Of a DNA stretch of 37,178 nt, positions 1 to 8,460 are shown one piece after another. The position numbers were made by a program, and so were the translations under genes. The notes below the pieces were generated by a model that had not been told where the DNA came from, searched no databases, and was given only the letters and a program-made list of their open reading frames with translations. Within the stretch, counting starts at the first letter, position 1, and every line of letters begins with the position of its first letter. The DNA is from an uncultured Eubacteriales bacterium (lineage in GTDB: Bacteria; Bacillota; Clostridia; Christensenellales; Borkfalkiaceae), in NCBI GenBank assembly GCA_902797945.1, contig CADBUU010000115.1, forward strand, positions 1-37,178, read 5' to 3'.

Positions 1-60
1 GTGTATACAAATACATCGAGTGAGAATTTGCTGAAATACGCCGAAATTCAGCCGTTTTAA

Positions 61-255
61 CAAGTTCAATCTTATTTTCATTCGGCTTTCGGCGAACTCG
101 GCGTTCATCGTTTTTACGTCGGAAAGGTAGGAACAGGAATTCTTTGGCTTCTTACCTTAGGGTTTTTCGGAATAGGCTCGCTTATCGACCTTATACTTAT
201 AATCGTCGGAAGTTTCAAAGACAAACAAGGCAAAGAACTCAAAAATTGGAATTAA
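61..255 (+). pseudogene. TM2-domain protein remnant
   Basis: Read in frame to the TAA at 253-255, this stretch encodes a clear TM2 core: [10 protein letters not shown], a Gly-rich first helix, then [17 protein letters not shown] and a charged tail. The family is small two-helix membrane proteins of unknown biochemical role. The frame has a TAA stop at 58-60 and no ATG, GTG or TTG between that stop and the TM2 core, and the residues just before LGVHRFY look degenerate (SYFHSAFGE). It therefore looks like a gene that has lost its start, although a frameshift or sequence error near position 60 would give the same picture. A second, intact TM2 gene lies at 23491-23784. The domain call is firm; the pseudogene call is moderate because the window edge hides what lies upstream. 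Confidence 0.6.
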
Positions 256-264
256 CGCAAACGG

Positions 265-291
265 AAACCCGAAACACGGGTTTCTTTTTTT
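265..291 (+). terminator. rho-independent terminator after the TM2 remnant
   Basis: Seven-base stem AAACCCG (265-271) and CGGGTTT (277-283) around the loop AAACA, followed by C and a T-run. It sits ten bases after the TM2 stop and also marks the end of the convergent ArsR gene. Confidence 0.85.
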
Positions 292-646
292 ATTCTAAAA
301 CGTGTTCTATCGCCATTTCGAAAATCTTTACGACGTGGTCGTCGGCAAGCGAATAAAACACTTCTTTTCCGACTCTCCTCGCCTTTACGAGTTTACTTTG
401 GCGAAGCACGCGAAGTTGATGAGAGATAGCGGATTTGGTCATACCGAGGAGTTCGCATATATCGCACACGCACATTTCGCTTTCGAAAAGCGCAGTTAGA
501 ATATTCGTTCTCGTGCTGTCGCCGAACACTTTGAATAGTTCGGCAATATCGTAAAGAGTCTCCTCGTCGGGCATCATTTCCTTTACTTTTTCAATCACCT
601 TTTCGTGAGGGTTTTCCACCTCGCATATTTCGACTTTATTCGTCAT
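290..646 (-). CDS. ArsR/SmtB-family metal-sensing repressor (CadC/CzrA-like)
   Basis: A 118-residue winged-helix repressor. ArsR proteins bind operator DNA as dimers and release it when metal binds. The ATG at 644-646 is chosen because GGAG lies just upstream; a more distal ATG would put coding sequence over the operator. Helix-turn-helix: residues about 60-82 (CDICELLGMTKSAISHQLRV). Two metal sites can be read. C8, C59 and C61 resemble the alpha3N thiolate site of CadC. D102, H104, H115 and E118 fit the alpha5 pattern D-x-H-x10-H-x2-E/H of zinc sensors such as SmtB and CzrA. It is monocistronic: no transporter is linked on its strand, so the regulated partner must be elsewhere or be only itself. 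Metal identity is inference; Zn, Cd or Pb are the most likely. Confidence 0.9.
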   Translation of the reverse strand: MTNKVEICEVENPHEKVIEKVKEMMPDEETLYDIAELFKVFGDSTRTNILTALFESEMCVCDICELLGMTKSAISHQLRVLRQSKLVKARRVGKEVFYSLADDHVVKIFEMAIEHVLE

Positions 647-662
647 AAATAATTCTCCGTTA

Positions 663-680
663 GTTGAATAATTGTTCAAC
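663..680. promoter_or_regulatory. ArsR operator palindrome
   Basis: GTTGAATAATTGTTCAAC is an almost perfect inverted repeat whose core TGAATAATTGTTCA matches the classic SmtB/ArsR 12-2-12 type operator. It covers the expected transcription start (about 681) of the promoter at 688-716, which implies autorepression. Confidence 0.85.
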
Positions 681-687
681 TGTTTTT

Positions 688-716
688 ATTATACTACTAT
701 TATATTCTGCGGTCAA
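688..716 (-). promoter_or_regulatory. sigma-A promoter of the ArsR gene
   Basis: On the minus strand: -35 TTGACC (711-716), 17-bp spacer, -10 TATAAT (688-693). The predicted start lies at the edge of the operator palindrome. Confidence 0.8.
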
Positions 717-776
717 GTAAAAAACGAAAAAATACGCAAAAAATTTTTATATATAAAAAACTGCGCTCGAAAGCGC

Positions 777-805
777 TTGACTTTAAAAGATAAATAAATT
801 AAAAT
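777..805 (+). promoter_or_regulatory. sigma-A promoter of glyS
   Basis: -35 TTGACT (777-782), 17-bp spacer, -10 TAAAAT (800-805). The leader to the ATG at 844 is only about 30 nt, too short for a T-box. A small GCGCT-CGAA-AGCGC hairpin (763-776) lies just upstream of the -35. Confidence 0.7.
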
Positions 806-843
806 ATATAGGAAAAAAGCGCCGTAAGGCAAGAGGTCAAAAT

Positions 844-2229
844 ATGGAAGAAAAAAGAGCGGTTACGATGGAAAAACTCGTAAACTTATGTAAAGCGAGA
901 GGAATAATTTTCCCCGGAAGCGACATTTACGGCGGTATGGGCAACACTTGGGATTACGGCCCTATCGGAGTAGAGATAAAAAACAATATAAAGAGAGCGT
1001 GGTGGAAAAAATTCGTTCAAGAGAGCGAAAATTCTTACGGCGTAGACGCCGCAATACTTATGAACAGCAGGGTTTGGGAAGCCTCGGGACATACCGCAAG
1101 TTTCTCCGATCCCAAAATGGATTGTAAGGAATGTAAGAGCCGTCAACGCGCCGACAATCTCATAGAAAACTTCTCAAAAGGCGAAGTCAATCCCGACACA
1201 ATGAGTCAAGAAGAGATGCAGGCGTATATCGACGAGCATAAAATAAAATGCCCTATATGCGGCAAATTCAACTGGACGCCGATAAGAAATTTCAACTTGA
1301 TGTTCGAAACGTCGAGAGGCGTAACCGAAGACAATCAGAATAAAATTTACCTTCGTCCCGAAACGGCGCAAGGCGAATTCGTAAACTTCCAGAACGTTCA
1401 GCGTTCCGTAAGGGCGAAAGTTCCCTTCGGAATAGCGCAGATAGGAAAGGCGTTTAGAAACGAAATAACCCCCGGCAATTTTATTTTCAGAACGATAGAA
1501 TTCGAGCAGATGGAACATCAATGGTTCTGCAAAGAAGGCACGGATATAGAGTACTACGAATATTATAAAAAAGAAGCGTGGAATTTCCTTCTTTCTCTCG
1601 GATTTAACCCCGAACATTTAAGATATAAAGACCACGATAAACTCGCTCACTACGCTAAATGCGCCTGCGATATACAATATCTTTTCCCGATGGGGTGGTC
1701 CGAACTCAACGGTATTCACAATAGGACGGACTACGACCTTTCCCGTCATCAGGAATATTCCGGCAAGAATATGCTTTATATCGATCCGATCACAAACGAA
1801 AAGTATATTCCTTACGACATAGAATATTCTATCGGAGCGGACAGACTGATGCTTGCGGTTTTATCCGAAGCCTACGACGAAGAGAGTTTGGAAGGCGGAG
1901 ACACAAGAGTCGTGATGCATTTTCATCCTGCGCTTGCGGCGTATAAAGTATGTATTCTTCCCTTGCAGAAAAAAGAAATGGGAGAAAAAGCAAAGGCGCT
2001 CTATAAGTCGCTTTCGAGGCATTTTATGTGCACTTACGACGACGCAGGTTCTATCGGCAAGAGGTATCGCCGCCAGGACGAAATAGGAACTCCGTTCTGC
2101 GTAACTCTCGACTTTGATACGTTAAACGACGACACGGTAACGATAAGAGATCGCGACAGTATGGAGCAAGTCAGAATGCCTATAAGCGAACTCGCGTCTT
2201 ATATCGAAGAAAAAATCAGAATATATTGA
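844..2229 (+). CDS. glyS: Glycyl-tRNA synthetase, alpha2 (eukaryote/archaeal-like) type
   Basis: Attaches glycine to tRNA-Gly in the cytoplasm with ATP; class II synthetase. The single 461-residue chain is the homodimeric GlyQS form found in many Gram-positives, not the alpha2-beta2 enzyme. Visible marks: an inserted zinc knuckle, C94-x2-C97 with C136-P-I-C139; motif 2 FRNEITPG (204-211) followed by RTIEFEQME; motif 3 GADR (331-334); and a C-terminal anticodon-binding domain from about residue 365 ([29 protein letters not shown]). The start is supported by AAGAGG eight bases upstream. It has its own promoter and terminator, so it appears to be monocistronic. Confidence 0.97.
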   Translation: MEEKRAVTMEKLVNLCKARGIIFPGSDIYGGMGNTWDYGPIGVEIKNNIKRAWWKKFVQESENSYGVDAAILMNSRVWEASGHTASFSDPKMDCKECKSRQRADNLIENFSKGEVNPDTMSQEEMQAYIDEHKIKCPICGKFNWTPIRNFNLMFETSRGVTEDNQNKIYLRPETAQGEFVNFQNVQRSVRAKVPFGIAQIGKAFRNEITPGNFIFRTIEFEQMEHQWFCKEGTDIEYYEYYKKEAWNFLLSLGFNPEHLRYKDHDKLAHYAKCACDIQYLFPMGWSELNGIHNRTDYDLSRHQEYSGKNMLYIDPITNEKYIPYDIEYSIGADRLMLAVLSEAYDEESLEGGDTRVVMHFHPALAAYKVCILPLQKKEMGEKAKALYKSLSRHFMCTYDDAGSIGKRYRRQDEIGTPFCVTLDFDTLNDDTVTIRDRDSMEQVRMPISELASYIEEKIRIY

Positions 2230-2242
2230 TTTAAAAAGGAAC

Positions 2243-2279
2243 AAGCCGTCGCAAAATCGTTGCGACGGCTTATATTTTT
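2243..2279 (+). terminator. terminator after glyS
   Basis: Twelve-base perfect stem AAGCCGTCGCAA (2243-2254) and TTGCGACGGCTT (2260-2271) with loop AATCG, followed by ATATTTTTC. The next gene starts only 12 bases after the stem. Confidence 0.93.
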
Positions 2280-2282
2280 CTT

Positions 2283-3611
2283 ATGAAGATAAAACTTTCC
2301 GACCACTTTAATTTTAAAAGACTTATATTATTTACTCTCCCCTCCGTCAGCATGATGGTATTTACTTCAATTTACGGAGTCGTGGACGGATATTTCGTAT
2401 CCAATTTTGCCGGAGACACCGAATTTGCTTCGGTAAATTTCATAATGCCTTTTTTAATGATTTTAGGAGCGATAGGATTTATGTTCGGCGCAGGAGGAAG
2501 CGCGCTCGTTTCTAAACTCTTCGGGGAAAAAAAAGACGAGAAAGCCAACTCGGTTTTCTCGATGCTTGTTTTTTGTTCCGTAATATTAGCCGTCGTTTTA
2601 TCGATACTCGGCATTACTTTTTTAGGAGAAATAACGAAATTTTTAGGCGCGAGCGACGAGATGTTCGACGTCTGTCTGCTATACGGACGAATTATTCTTC
2701 TCGCTCTTCCGTTTTTTATTTTACAATACGAATTTCAAGCATTTATGATAACCGCTGAAAAGCCGACTTTCGGCTTTATCGTAACGCTCTCATCGGGATT
2801 TGCGAATATTATAGGCGATTTCCTTTTCGTCGGCGTATTTAAGTGGGGGGTAACGGGCGCGGCGCTTGCGACTGCATTAAGTCAATTCGTAGGCGGTATT
2901 ATTCCGCTCTTATACTTTATTTTCCCGAATAAAAGTATTCTTCGAATCGGAAAATTCACATTTGATTTTCCCGCTCTTTTTAAAAGTTGTTTCAACGGTA
3001 TTTCGGAATTTATATCTAATATTTCGATGTCAGTCGTAAGTATGCTGTTTAACTATCAACTTATGAAATACGTCGGACAAAACGGCGTTTCGGCATACGG
3101 AACTTTTATGTATATAAGTTTTATTTTCGTTTCGATGTTCGTAGGATATTCCACGGGAATAGCGCCCGTATTTTCATATAACTACGGCGCCGAAAATAAA
3201 AAAGAACTTAAAAATCTATTCAAAAAAAGCATTATCGTTATAGCGACTTTGACTTTAATAATGGTCGTATTCGGACAGCTGATGTCCTCTCCCCTATCGA
3301 AATTATACGTCGGATATAACGATGAACTCTTTTCCCTAACGAGGAGAGCAATATCTATCTCGTCTCTTTGTTTTTTATTCAGCGGAATAGGAATATACGG
3401 CTCTTCATTGTTTACGGCTCTTAATAACGGACTTATATCCGCGGTAATATCATTTTTAAGAACGGGCGTATTTCAGTCGTTATCCGTAATCGTATTACCT
3501 CTTATAATAGGTGTGGACGGGATTTGGGTATCCATAGTCGTTGCCGATATGCTCGCCGCAATCATAACTTTGATATTTATTATTTTCTATAAAAAAAGAT
3601 ACGGTTATTGA
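2283..3611 (+). CDS. MATE-family multidrug/Na+ efflux transporter
   Basis: A 442-residue integral membrane protein with about twelve hydrophobic segments. MATE transporters export cationic drugs or metabolites in exchange for Na+ or H+. The N-terminus (LPSVSMMVFTSIYGVVDGYF) and the repeat AGDTEFASVNFIMPFLMILGA are typical of the clostridial MepA/VmrA-like branch, and the second half repeats the pattern (NGVSAYGTFMYISFIF). The ATG at 2283 gives a normal N-terminus but no Shine-Dalgarno sits in front of it. A TATATT hexamer lies 6 nt upstream and the glyS terminator stem 12 nt upstream. AAGGA occurs at 2236-2240, on the other side of the stem. The substrate cannot be predicted. Ends before a bidirectional terminator. 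Confidence 0.9.
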   Translation: MKIKLSDHFNFKRLILFTLPSVSMMVFTSIYGVVDGYFVSNFAGDTEFASVNFIMPFLMILGAIGFMFGAGGSALVSKLFGEKKDEKANSVFSMLVFCSVILAVVLSILGITFLGEITKFLGASDEMFDVCLLYGRIILLALPFFILQYEFQAFMITAEKPTFGFIVTLSSGFANIIGDFLFVGVFKWGVTGAALATALSQFVGGIIPLLYFIFPNKSILRIGKFTFDFPALFKSCFNGISEFISNISMSVVSMLFNYQLMKYVGQNGVSAYGTFMYISFIFVSMFVGYSTGIAPVFSYNYGAENKKELKNLFKKSIIVIATLTLIMVVFGQLMSSPLSKLYVGYNDELFSLTRRAISISSLCFLFSGIGIYGSSLFTALNNGLISAVISFLRTGVFQSLSVIVLPLIIGVDGIWVSIVVADMLAAIITLIFIIFYKKRYGY

Positions 3612-3629
3612 AAATTACCGTAAATCTTA

Positions 3630-3672
3630 AAATCCTCCGCCAACGTTTTTCGTCAGCGGAGGATTTTTTATT
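3630..3672. terminator. terminator between convergent MATE and GH13 genes
   Basis: Stem AAATCCTCCGC (3630-3640) and GCGGAGGATTT (3656-3666) with a T-run on the plus strand. It overlaps the last bases of the minus-strand GH13 gene and probably serves mainly the MATE gene. Confidence 0.85.
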
Positions 3673-5275
3673 TTTCGAATATCACGAAACTTTCGCCCAT
3701 AAGTTTTACGCCGTCGGAAGTTTCCTTAAAGTTTGCCCCTTCGATTACTTTGCCGTATTTTTTAACCTTGTGTTCTCCCTTCTTCGGATATATGACTACG
3801 ACGAAAGATTTTCTTTGTCCTCTTCTCTCGTAGACGAGCGGATATCCCCCGTTTTCACTTTCGAGGATTGTCAGTTCACCGTCAGCGGAAAGCGCGTTAT
3901 TTCCCAAACGAAGGGCTATAAGGCGTTTAACGAGGTTTAGAAGAGAGTTCTCGTCTTTTTCCATATCTTCGACGTTTCTGCCTTTATCTCCTTTAACGGG
4001 CAAATACAACTCGTTTTCATCGGCAGTCGAAAAACCGCAATTTTTACCGCCGTTCCATTGCATCGGCGTTCTGCAACCCGTCCTTATATATCCTCCGTCT
4101 TTATTTATTCCGTAATAGTGAGTCATTCCTATCTCGTCGCCGTAATAAATAAACGGAACGTGCTTGAAAGTGAGAAGAAAAGCAAAAATTACCTTTAACT
4201 CATCTTCGCTCTTTTTCTCGCCCTGTCTTATCACGTCATGATAACCGCTCGGGACCGAAAAATAACCTTTACCCTCAACTTCTCTATAAAGTCTTTGCGT
4301 GTATTTCAGAAATTTATCGACGCTCCCAAGACCGTCGGGAGAGAAATAGTTGTGTCCTTTTTCAAAATTCGGGATAATATTCGTATCCTTTTCATTTCTG
4401 AAAAGGTCGTTGTATTCGGGGCGGTCGTGTCCGAGATAATCGACGTCGAAACCGCATTTTCCGACAGAGTTCGATGGATATACCCATTCGGCGATAAAGC
4501 CGACGTCGGGATATTCTTTACGGATCGTTCCGATAAGGATATTCCAAAGCCATTTCAGCCCTTCTATCTCCTCGTCTTTATCGGAGTCGTATACGCAGCC
4601 CTTAACGAGCGAATTTGCGAGATCGACTCTGAATCCGTCAACTCCTTTTTTTAGCCAGAAACGCATTATATTGAGTATTTCTTCCCTTAAAGGCTTTAAC
4701 CTCTCGTCCGAATAATGCATCATCCAATCTGTGCCGAGGTCGTATTCGCTTTCTCTCTTTCCGGGATTTTCAACTCTGTTAAAACCGTAATTAAGCGCAG
4801 GCTGACAAGCGTAATAATTGATATAATAACCGCCGTCGCGAGGATAAAGCCCATGAATCGTCTTGTCCTTATATTTATTAAAAATGCTGTCAGTCCAGAT
4901 ATACCAATCGGAATATTTATTTTTTTCGCCTTTTGCCGATTCTTTAAACCATTCGTGATTAAACGAGGTATGCCCGATAACGAGGTCTATAACGACTCTG
5001 ATACCGAGTTCCTTACTTCTCTTTAAAAGTTTTTCGAAGTCGGCAATACTTCCAAGCCGAGGATTTACGTCGTAATAGTCGCTGACGTCGTATCCTCCGT
5101 CCATAAACGGAGAAGGATAAAAAGGGTTTAACCAAATGCCGTTTACTCCGAGCGATTTGACGTAATCGAGTTTCTGAGTTATTCCGTTGATATCACCTAA
5201 GCCGTCGCCGTCGGAATCGTAAAAACTCGTAGGATATATTTGATAAAAAACGCTGTCAGAAATCCACTTGTTCAT
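3668..5275 (-). CDS. GH13 alpha-glucosidase / alpha-amylase-family enzyme
   Basis: A 535-residue intracellular protein (no signal peptide) with a GH13 (beta/alpha)8 barrel; the family cleaves or transfers alpha-glucosyl units. Conserved regions are readable: region I DLVIGH (97-102), region II GFRVDLANS (214-222) with nucleophile D218, region III AEW with acid E263, and region IV YHD (345-347) with D347. The three catalytic acids are present, but the usual DxxxNH Asn is Gly and the usual NHD Asn is Tyr, so substrate preference may differ from oligo-1,6-glucosidase. The N-terminus (SVFYQIYPTSFYDSDGDGLG) and the calcium-loop-like DSDGDG motif fit the family. Start at 5275 has AGGAG upstream and overlaps the end of plsC by 20 bp. 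It is the last gene of the minus-strand train. Confidence 0.9.
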   Translation of the reverse strand: MNKWISDSVFYQIYPTSFYDSDGDGLGDINGITQKLDYVKSLGVNGIWLNPFYPSPFMDGGYDVSDYYDVNPRLGSIADFEKLLKRSKELGIRVVIDLVIGHTSFNHEWFKESAKGEKNKYSDWYIWTDSIFNKYKDKTIHGLYPRDGGYYINYYACQPALNYGFNRVENPGKRESEYDLGTDWMMHYSDERLKPLREEILNIMRFWLKKGVDGFRVDLANSLVKGCVYDSDKDEEIEGLKWLWNILIGTIRKEYPDVGFIAEWVYPSNSVGKCGFDVDYLGHDRPEYNDLFRNEKDTNIIPNFEKGHNYFSPDGLGSVDKFLKYTQRLYREVEGKGYFSVPSGYHDVIRQGEKKSEDELKVIFAFLLTFKHVPFIYYGDEIGMTHYYGINKDGGYIRTGCRTPMQWNGGKNCGFSTADENELYLPVKGDKGRNVEDMEKDENSLLNLVKRLIALRLGNNALSADGELTILESENGGYPLVYERRGQRKSFVVVIYPKKGEHKVKKYGKVIEGANFKETSDGVKLMGESFVIFEK

Positions 5276-6002
5276 TGTTTTCTCCTAAATTTTCGAGCAT
5301 TTTAGCCCTTATTCTCCCGCTTATTTCATGCGTAGAAAGTTCTTTGACATCGTTTGAAGAGATGACGTCGACGACGTCGAATTCAACTTGAGTTTTTCTC
5401 TTCGGGAAGTTTTTGGAAATGTTTTCAGTTCCCTTCGCGGTTATAGCGACTATAGGAACACCCGACAATTTCGCTATTTTGAAAACGCCGTCGTGAAAGG
5501 GAAGAAGTTCGAGCGTTTTGCTTCTCGTTCCTTCGGGGTAAACTCCTATCGAAACTTCGTCTTTTTTAATGAGGTCGGCAGAACGGACAATGGTTTTCAT
5601 CGCATTTCTGGGATTCTCTCTGTCGATAGCCATAAAACAACATTTTCTTATTATTTTACCGAAGAAAGGAACTTTAAAATTTTCTTTTTTTGATAAAAAC
5701 GCAAGTTTGTATTTGCGAAATACCCACCAACACAAAATCGGATCGAACTTCGATCTATGATTTGAAACGAATAAAATTCTGCCTTCGGGCAAATTTTTAT
5801 CGCCCGTTACCTTAATTCTTATTCTTATTGTAATTATTCCGAAAACAGTCCAAAAATAAAGCAAAAATCTGAAAAACGCGCTGCTTTTATCGTAATCCTT
5901 TTCTTTGATGAACTGTGAAATTATTATCGTAAAGAGGGCAAATAAAGCGATAAGTCCCAACCCCCCGCCTATTACGCCCAAAATTATCCATAAAACGATC
6001 AT
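5256..6002 (-). CDS. plsC: 1-acyl-glycerol-3-phosphate acyltransferase (PlsC family)
   Basis: A membrane-associated acyltransferase of 248 residues that would acylate lysophosphatidic acid to phosphatidic acid in phospholipid synthesis. An N-terminal hydrophobic segment (residues 1-31) is followed by the catalytic H(x4)D motif NHRSKFD (81-87) and the phosphate-binding EGTRS motif (157-161). A second hydrophobic stretch occupies about 43-63. It lies two bases after the lipid kinase gene and overlaps the GH13 gene, so translation is likely coupled. Pairing with a diacylglycerol-kinase-like gene supports a lipid role; the exact acyl acceptor is not shown by sequence. Confidence 0.9.
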   Translation of the reverse strand: MIVLWIILGVIGGGLGLIALFALFTIIISQFIKEKDYDKSSAFFRFLLYFWTVFGIITIRIRIKVTGDKNLPEGRILFVSNHRSKFDPILCWWVFRKYKLAFLSKKENFKVPFFGKIIRKCCFMAIDRENPRNAMKTIVRSADLIKKDEVSIGVYPEGTRSKTLELLPFHDGVFKIAKLSGVPIVAITAKGTENISKNFPKRKTQVEFDVVDVISSNDVKELSTHEISGRIRAKMLENLGENNEQVDF

Positions 6003-6004
6003 CT

Positions 6005-6862
6005 TTATTTAGTCGCTCTTGCGGTATATTCGGTAACGCCGAGGATTGTTTCTCCGTCGACTTGCGCCGCTCTCGGAGAGTTAAACTTTACCGTAATTTC
6101 CTTACCCGTCAAAACTTCGACGTTTTTGACTTTTTTAACGTGTTCTCCCTTAAAAATCGATGGGAAAATCATAAGAGTTTTGATTTTGCTTGCGCAGTGA
6201 AAGACCATGACCGAAAGAGTTCCGTCGGGATTTTTTCTGTCTTGATCGGGAGTAGGCATCATACCTCCGCCGTAATATCTGCCGTTCATTGTAGGAGCGA
6301 GCCAGACGTGCTTATATTCCTTCGTAACGCCGTCTACCGTAATAGTTGCGGAAGTCGGCTTATAGTTGAATAACAGTCCATTTATCGCGATAGAAGTATA
6401 ATTTATGGGTTTATCCGAAGTTGCTCTGAGTTTATCTCCCACTTCGCAGCAATATCCGTCTATACCGAAACCGACGTTATTTAAAAACTTATAAATTTTG
6501 CCTTGAATTTCGGCTACGGGAAGATTATGAAGATATTCGTTTATATTTATGGGCTCGGAAGAGTTTTCTCCGTTTATATCTTTCCAAAAATCGTTGCCGC
6601 TTCCGCAAGGATAGTAAAATACGGGAACTTTTATCTCTTCGTCTTTAACGCCGTTTACGAACCTGTTCAAAGTTCCATCGCCGCCGCATAAAATTACTGA
6701 GTCCTCTTCGCCGAGAGAGGCAAGAAAATCCGAATAATTCACAGTTGTAAGGTCGATAAATTCGAGTTCGTCTGCCGAATAGACGTTTTTGAGATTTTCA
6801 GCGTTTTCTTTGCCTTTGCCGTTATTTCCGGCAGGATTGTAAAGCACCTTGTATTTTATCAT
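6005..6862 (-). CDS. Diacylglycerol/lipid kinase (DagK/YegS family)
   Basis: A 285-residue cytoplasmic lipid kinase that phosphorylates diacylglycerol or a related lipid with ATP, returning it to phosphatidic acid. The nucleotide-binding loop GGDGT is at 60-64 and the second conserved motif GSGND at 87-91; the C-terminal beta domain includes NGRYYGGGMMPTP and ends near QVDGE. The ATG at 6860-6862 is preferred because AAAGGAG lies five bases before it; an upstream in-frame ATG would add nine residues that overlap this ribosome site. It precedes plsC by two bases, consistent with a small lipid-metabolism pair. Confidence 0.9.
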   Translation of the reverse strand: MIKYKVLYNPAGNNGKGKENAENLKNVYSADELEFIDLTTVNYSDFLASLGEEDSVILCGGDGTLNRFVNGVKDEEIKVPVFYYPCGSGNDFWKDINGENSSEPININEYLHNLPVAEIQGKIYKFLNNVGFGIDGYCCEVGDKLRATSDKPINYTSIAINGLLFNYKPTSATITVDGVTKEYKHVWLAPTMNGRYYGGGMMPTPDQDRKNPDGTLSVMVFHCASKIKTLMIFPSIFKGEHVKKVKNVEVLTGKEITVKFNSPRAAQVDGETILGVTEYTARATK

Positions 6863-6891
6863 ATTTTCTCCTTTGTCGCAAAAATACAAAT

Positions 6892-7854
6892 TTATACGAG
6901 TAATAAATTTTGAAAAATCATATAGGCGATCGGAATAGTCGCGATTGATAATATGTGAGTTATAAGCACCATTCCCGTGGCGTCGGTAACGTCCTTACCG
7001 TAAGCCGCGGGTATTACTATACCGTTCATACCTATCGGCATAACGGCAAAGTTCATACAGCAAATAAGCACGGTATTATCTATAAAAGAAAGCCCTTTAA
7101 GACATACGGCTATCGCAATAAATACCGCGGGGAACACAATGAGTTTTATCGCCGAAATTATGTATAACTTATAGTTCTTGACCATTTTTAAAAGGTCGAT
7201 ACCGGCGACGGTCAGCCCCGTCAGAAACATTGCGAGAGGAGACATACAATCCCCTGCGGATTTAACGGCTATTTTAACGGGCGAAGGAAGCGGGATACCG
7301 AAGAGTCCGATTATAAGTCCGACAAGCATCGAAATCAGCAACGGATTTATAAAAGGTTTAACTATCTCTTTAAAAGTTCTCTTCTTTTTCTCTTCGTCGG
7401 CGTCGGCAATTAAAAGCGCAGGAGCGCCCCAAAGGTATATACCCGCCCAAAGTGGGAGAGTAAACACCGTGTATTCAAAGAATATTTCCGGAAAAGCGCC
7501 CTTTATTATCGCCATACCCATAAACCCGAAATTGGCGAACGCAAGCCCGTATGTGGTTACGTTTCTCACGTTTCCCCGTTTATATAAAAATTTTGAAAAC
7601 AGCAAACCGAGAAGTATAAAGACAAGCATTTCGACTATTGCCGAAAGTAACAGCGTTTTGCTTTTCGAAATCGTTTCCAAACTGCAATTTTCTATAAAGG
7701 CGCTCATGACGAGAGCGGGAACGAAAAGATAAGTTTCGAGTTTTGATAACGCGACCTTAGCGTTATCGGGAAGCAATCTTAATTTCCCGAACAAAAAGCC
7801 CAAAGCGATAAAGATAAACAAATAGATTGTCTGATTTAAAATAGTTAAAAACAT
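6892..7854 (-). CDS. AEC-family transporter (auxin efflux carrier type)
   Basis: A 320-residue integral membrane protein with about ten hydrophobic helices, split by a hydrophilic loop around residues 150-165 (DADEEKKKRTFKEI). AEC proteins move organic anions such as malate or related metabolites; bacterial members are poorly characterised. The N-terminal FIALGFLFGKLRLLP and the C-terminal MNFAVMPIGMNGIVIPAAYGKD segments are typical. The start lies six bases after the stop of the upstream gene and no good Shine-Dalgarno is visible, so translation may depend on coupling. Neighbours give no hint about substrate. Confidence 0.88.
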   Translation of the reverse strand: MFLTILNQTIYLFIFIALGFLFGKLRLLPDNAKVALSKLETYLFVPALVMSAFIENCSLETISKSKTLLLSAIVEMLVFILLGLLFSKFLYKRGNVRNVTTYGLAFANFGFMGMAIIKGAFPEIFFEYTVFTLPLWAGIYLWGAPALLIADADEEKKKRTFKEIVKPFINPLLISMLVGLIIGLFGIPLPSPVKIAVKSAGDCMSPLAMFLTGLTVAGIDLLKMVKNYKLYIISAIKLIVFPAVFIAIAVCLKGLSFIDNTVLICCMNFAVMPIGMNGIVIPAAYGKDVTDATGMVLITHILSIATIPIAYMIFQNLLLV

Positions 7855-7860
7855 AAGCGA

Positions 7861-8460
7861 TTATTTTTTATGAAACCTTATCGAGTGAAATCTGCCGGCA
7901 AGTCCTAACGCATAATCCCTGTCTTCTTTGTTTTGAACGACGAGAAGGGTAAGAGCTTCCCAAAAAGTAACGGTTGTTGCAATATCGCTGACGTAGGAAA
8001 AAATATCTTTTAAAAGAGATTCCCCCGTCCACGTTTTATTTATTAAAATCATGAGGACGAAAAACAAAATTCCGACGCCGAACAATCCGAGGGCAATTTT
8101 ATTTCTTTTTTTAGAAGCGTTCCGAAGAGTTCTGTATTCGAGCATGGTATTAAGTTTAAAAATATCCAAAAGCTCATCCTCGTCGTATCCCTGCATATCT
8201 TCGAACTCTATATCGAGATCTATTTTGTATTTTGACGGAACGATATCGAAAGCGCTCTTTACCCAATCGAAAAAGTCGTCGCTTAAAACGGGTTTTTCGG
8301 AAACGTAATTCAAATCAAAAACCGACGACGGATTGGGGAAACGCAAATTTATACGAGCGATTTTTTGTTCTTCGTCTATATCGAAGAACTCCTGCTCGAT
8401 ATTTTCGAGCAACCTTACGTCCGATTCGGCTTTCAGAAAACCCTCTCTGACTTTTTTCAT
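7861..8460 (-). CDS. Hypothetical protein with C-terminal two-helix membrane hairpin
   Basis: A 199-residue protein that I do not recognise. The first 115 residues are hydrophilic and acidic (SDDFFDWVKSAF, DEDELLDIFK). Then comes a strong transmembrane helix (about 122-141, IALGLFGVGILFFVLMILIN) and a second hydrophobic segment (about 155-177), followed by a basic tail ending RFHSIRFHKK. It probably sits in the cytoplasmic membrane with its N-terminal domain in the cytoplasm. The start ATG overlaps by one base the stop of the 37-residue gene (TAATG). GGAGG lies 13 bases upstream, further than usual, so coupling is likely. Real gene: good spacing, codon use and linkage; function unknown. Confidence 0.72.
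   Translation of the reverse strand: MKKVREGFLKAESDVRLLENIEQEFFDIDEEQKIARINLRFPNPSSVFDLNYVSEKPVLSDDFFDWVKSAFDIVPSKYKIDLDIEFEDMQGYDEDELLDIFKLNTMLEYRTLRNASKKRNKIALGLFGVGILFFVLMILINKTWTGESLLKDIFSYVSDIATTVTFWEALTLLVVQNKEDRDYALGLAGRFHSIRFHKK

Noticed and set aside
144-356. Plus-strand ORF overlapping the TM2 remnant and ArsR end
   Set aside because: It is out of frame with the clear TM2 core and crosses the terminator; composition is basic and low-complexity.
806-843. T-box or riboswitch before glyS
   Set aside because: The leader after the promoter is only about 30 nt; no specifier stem or antiterminator.
7178-7732. 184-codon plus-strand ORF opposite the AEC gene
   Set aside because: Antisense to a clear membrane transporter; no promoter, no ribosome site, no recognisable motif.
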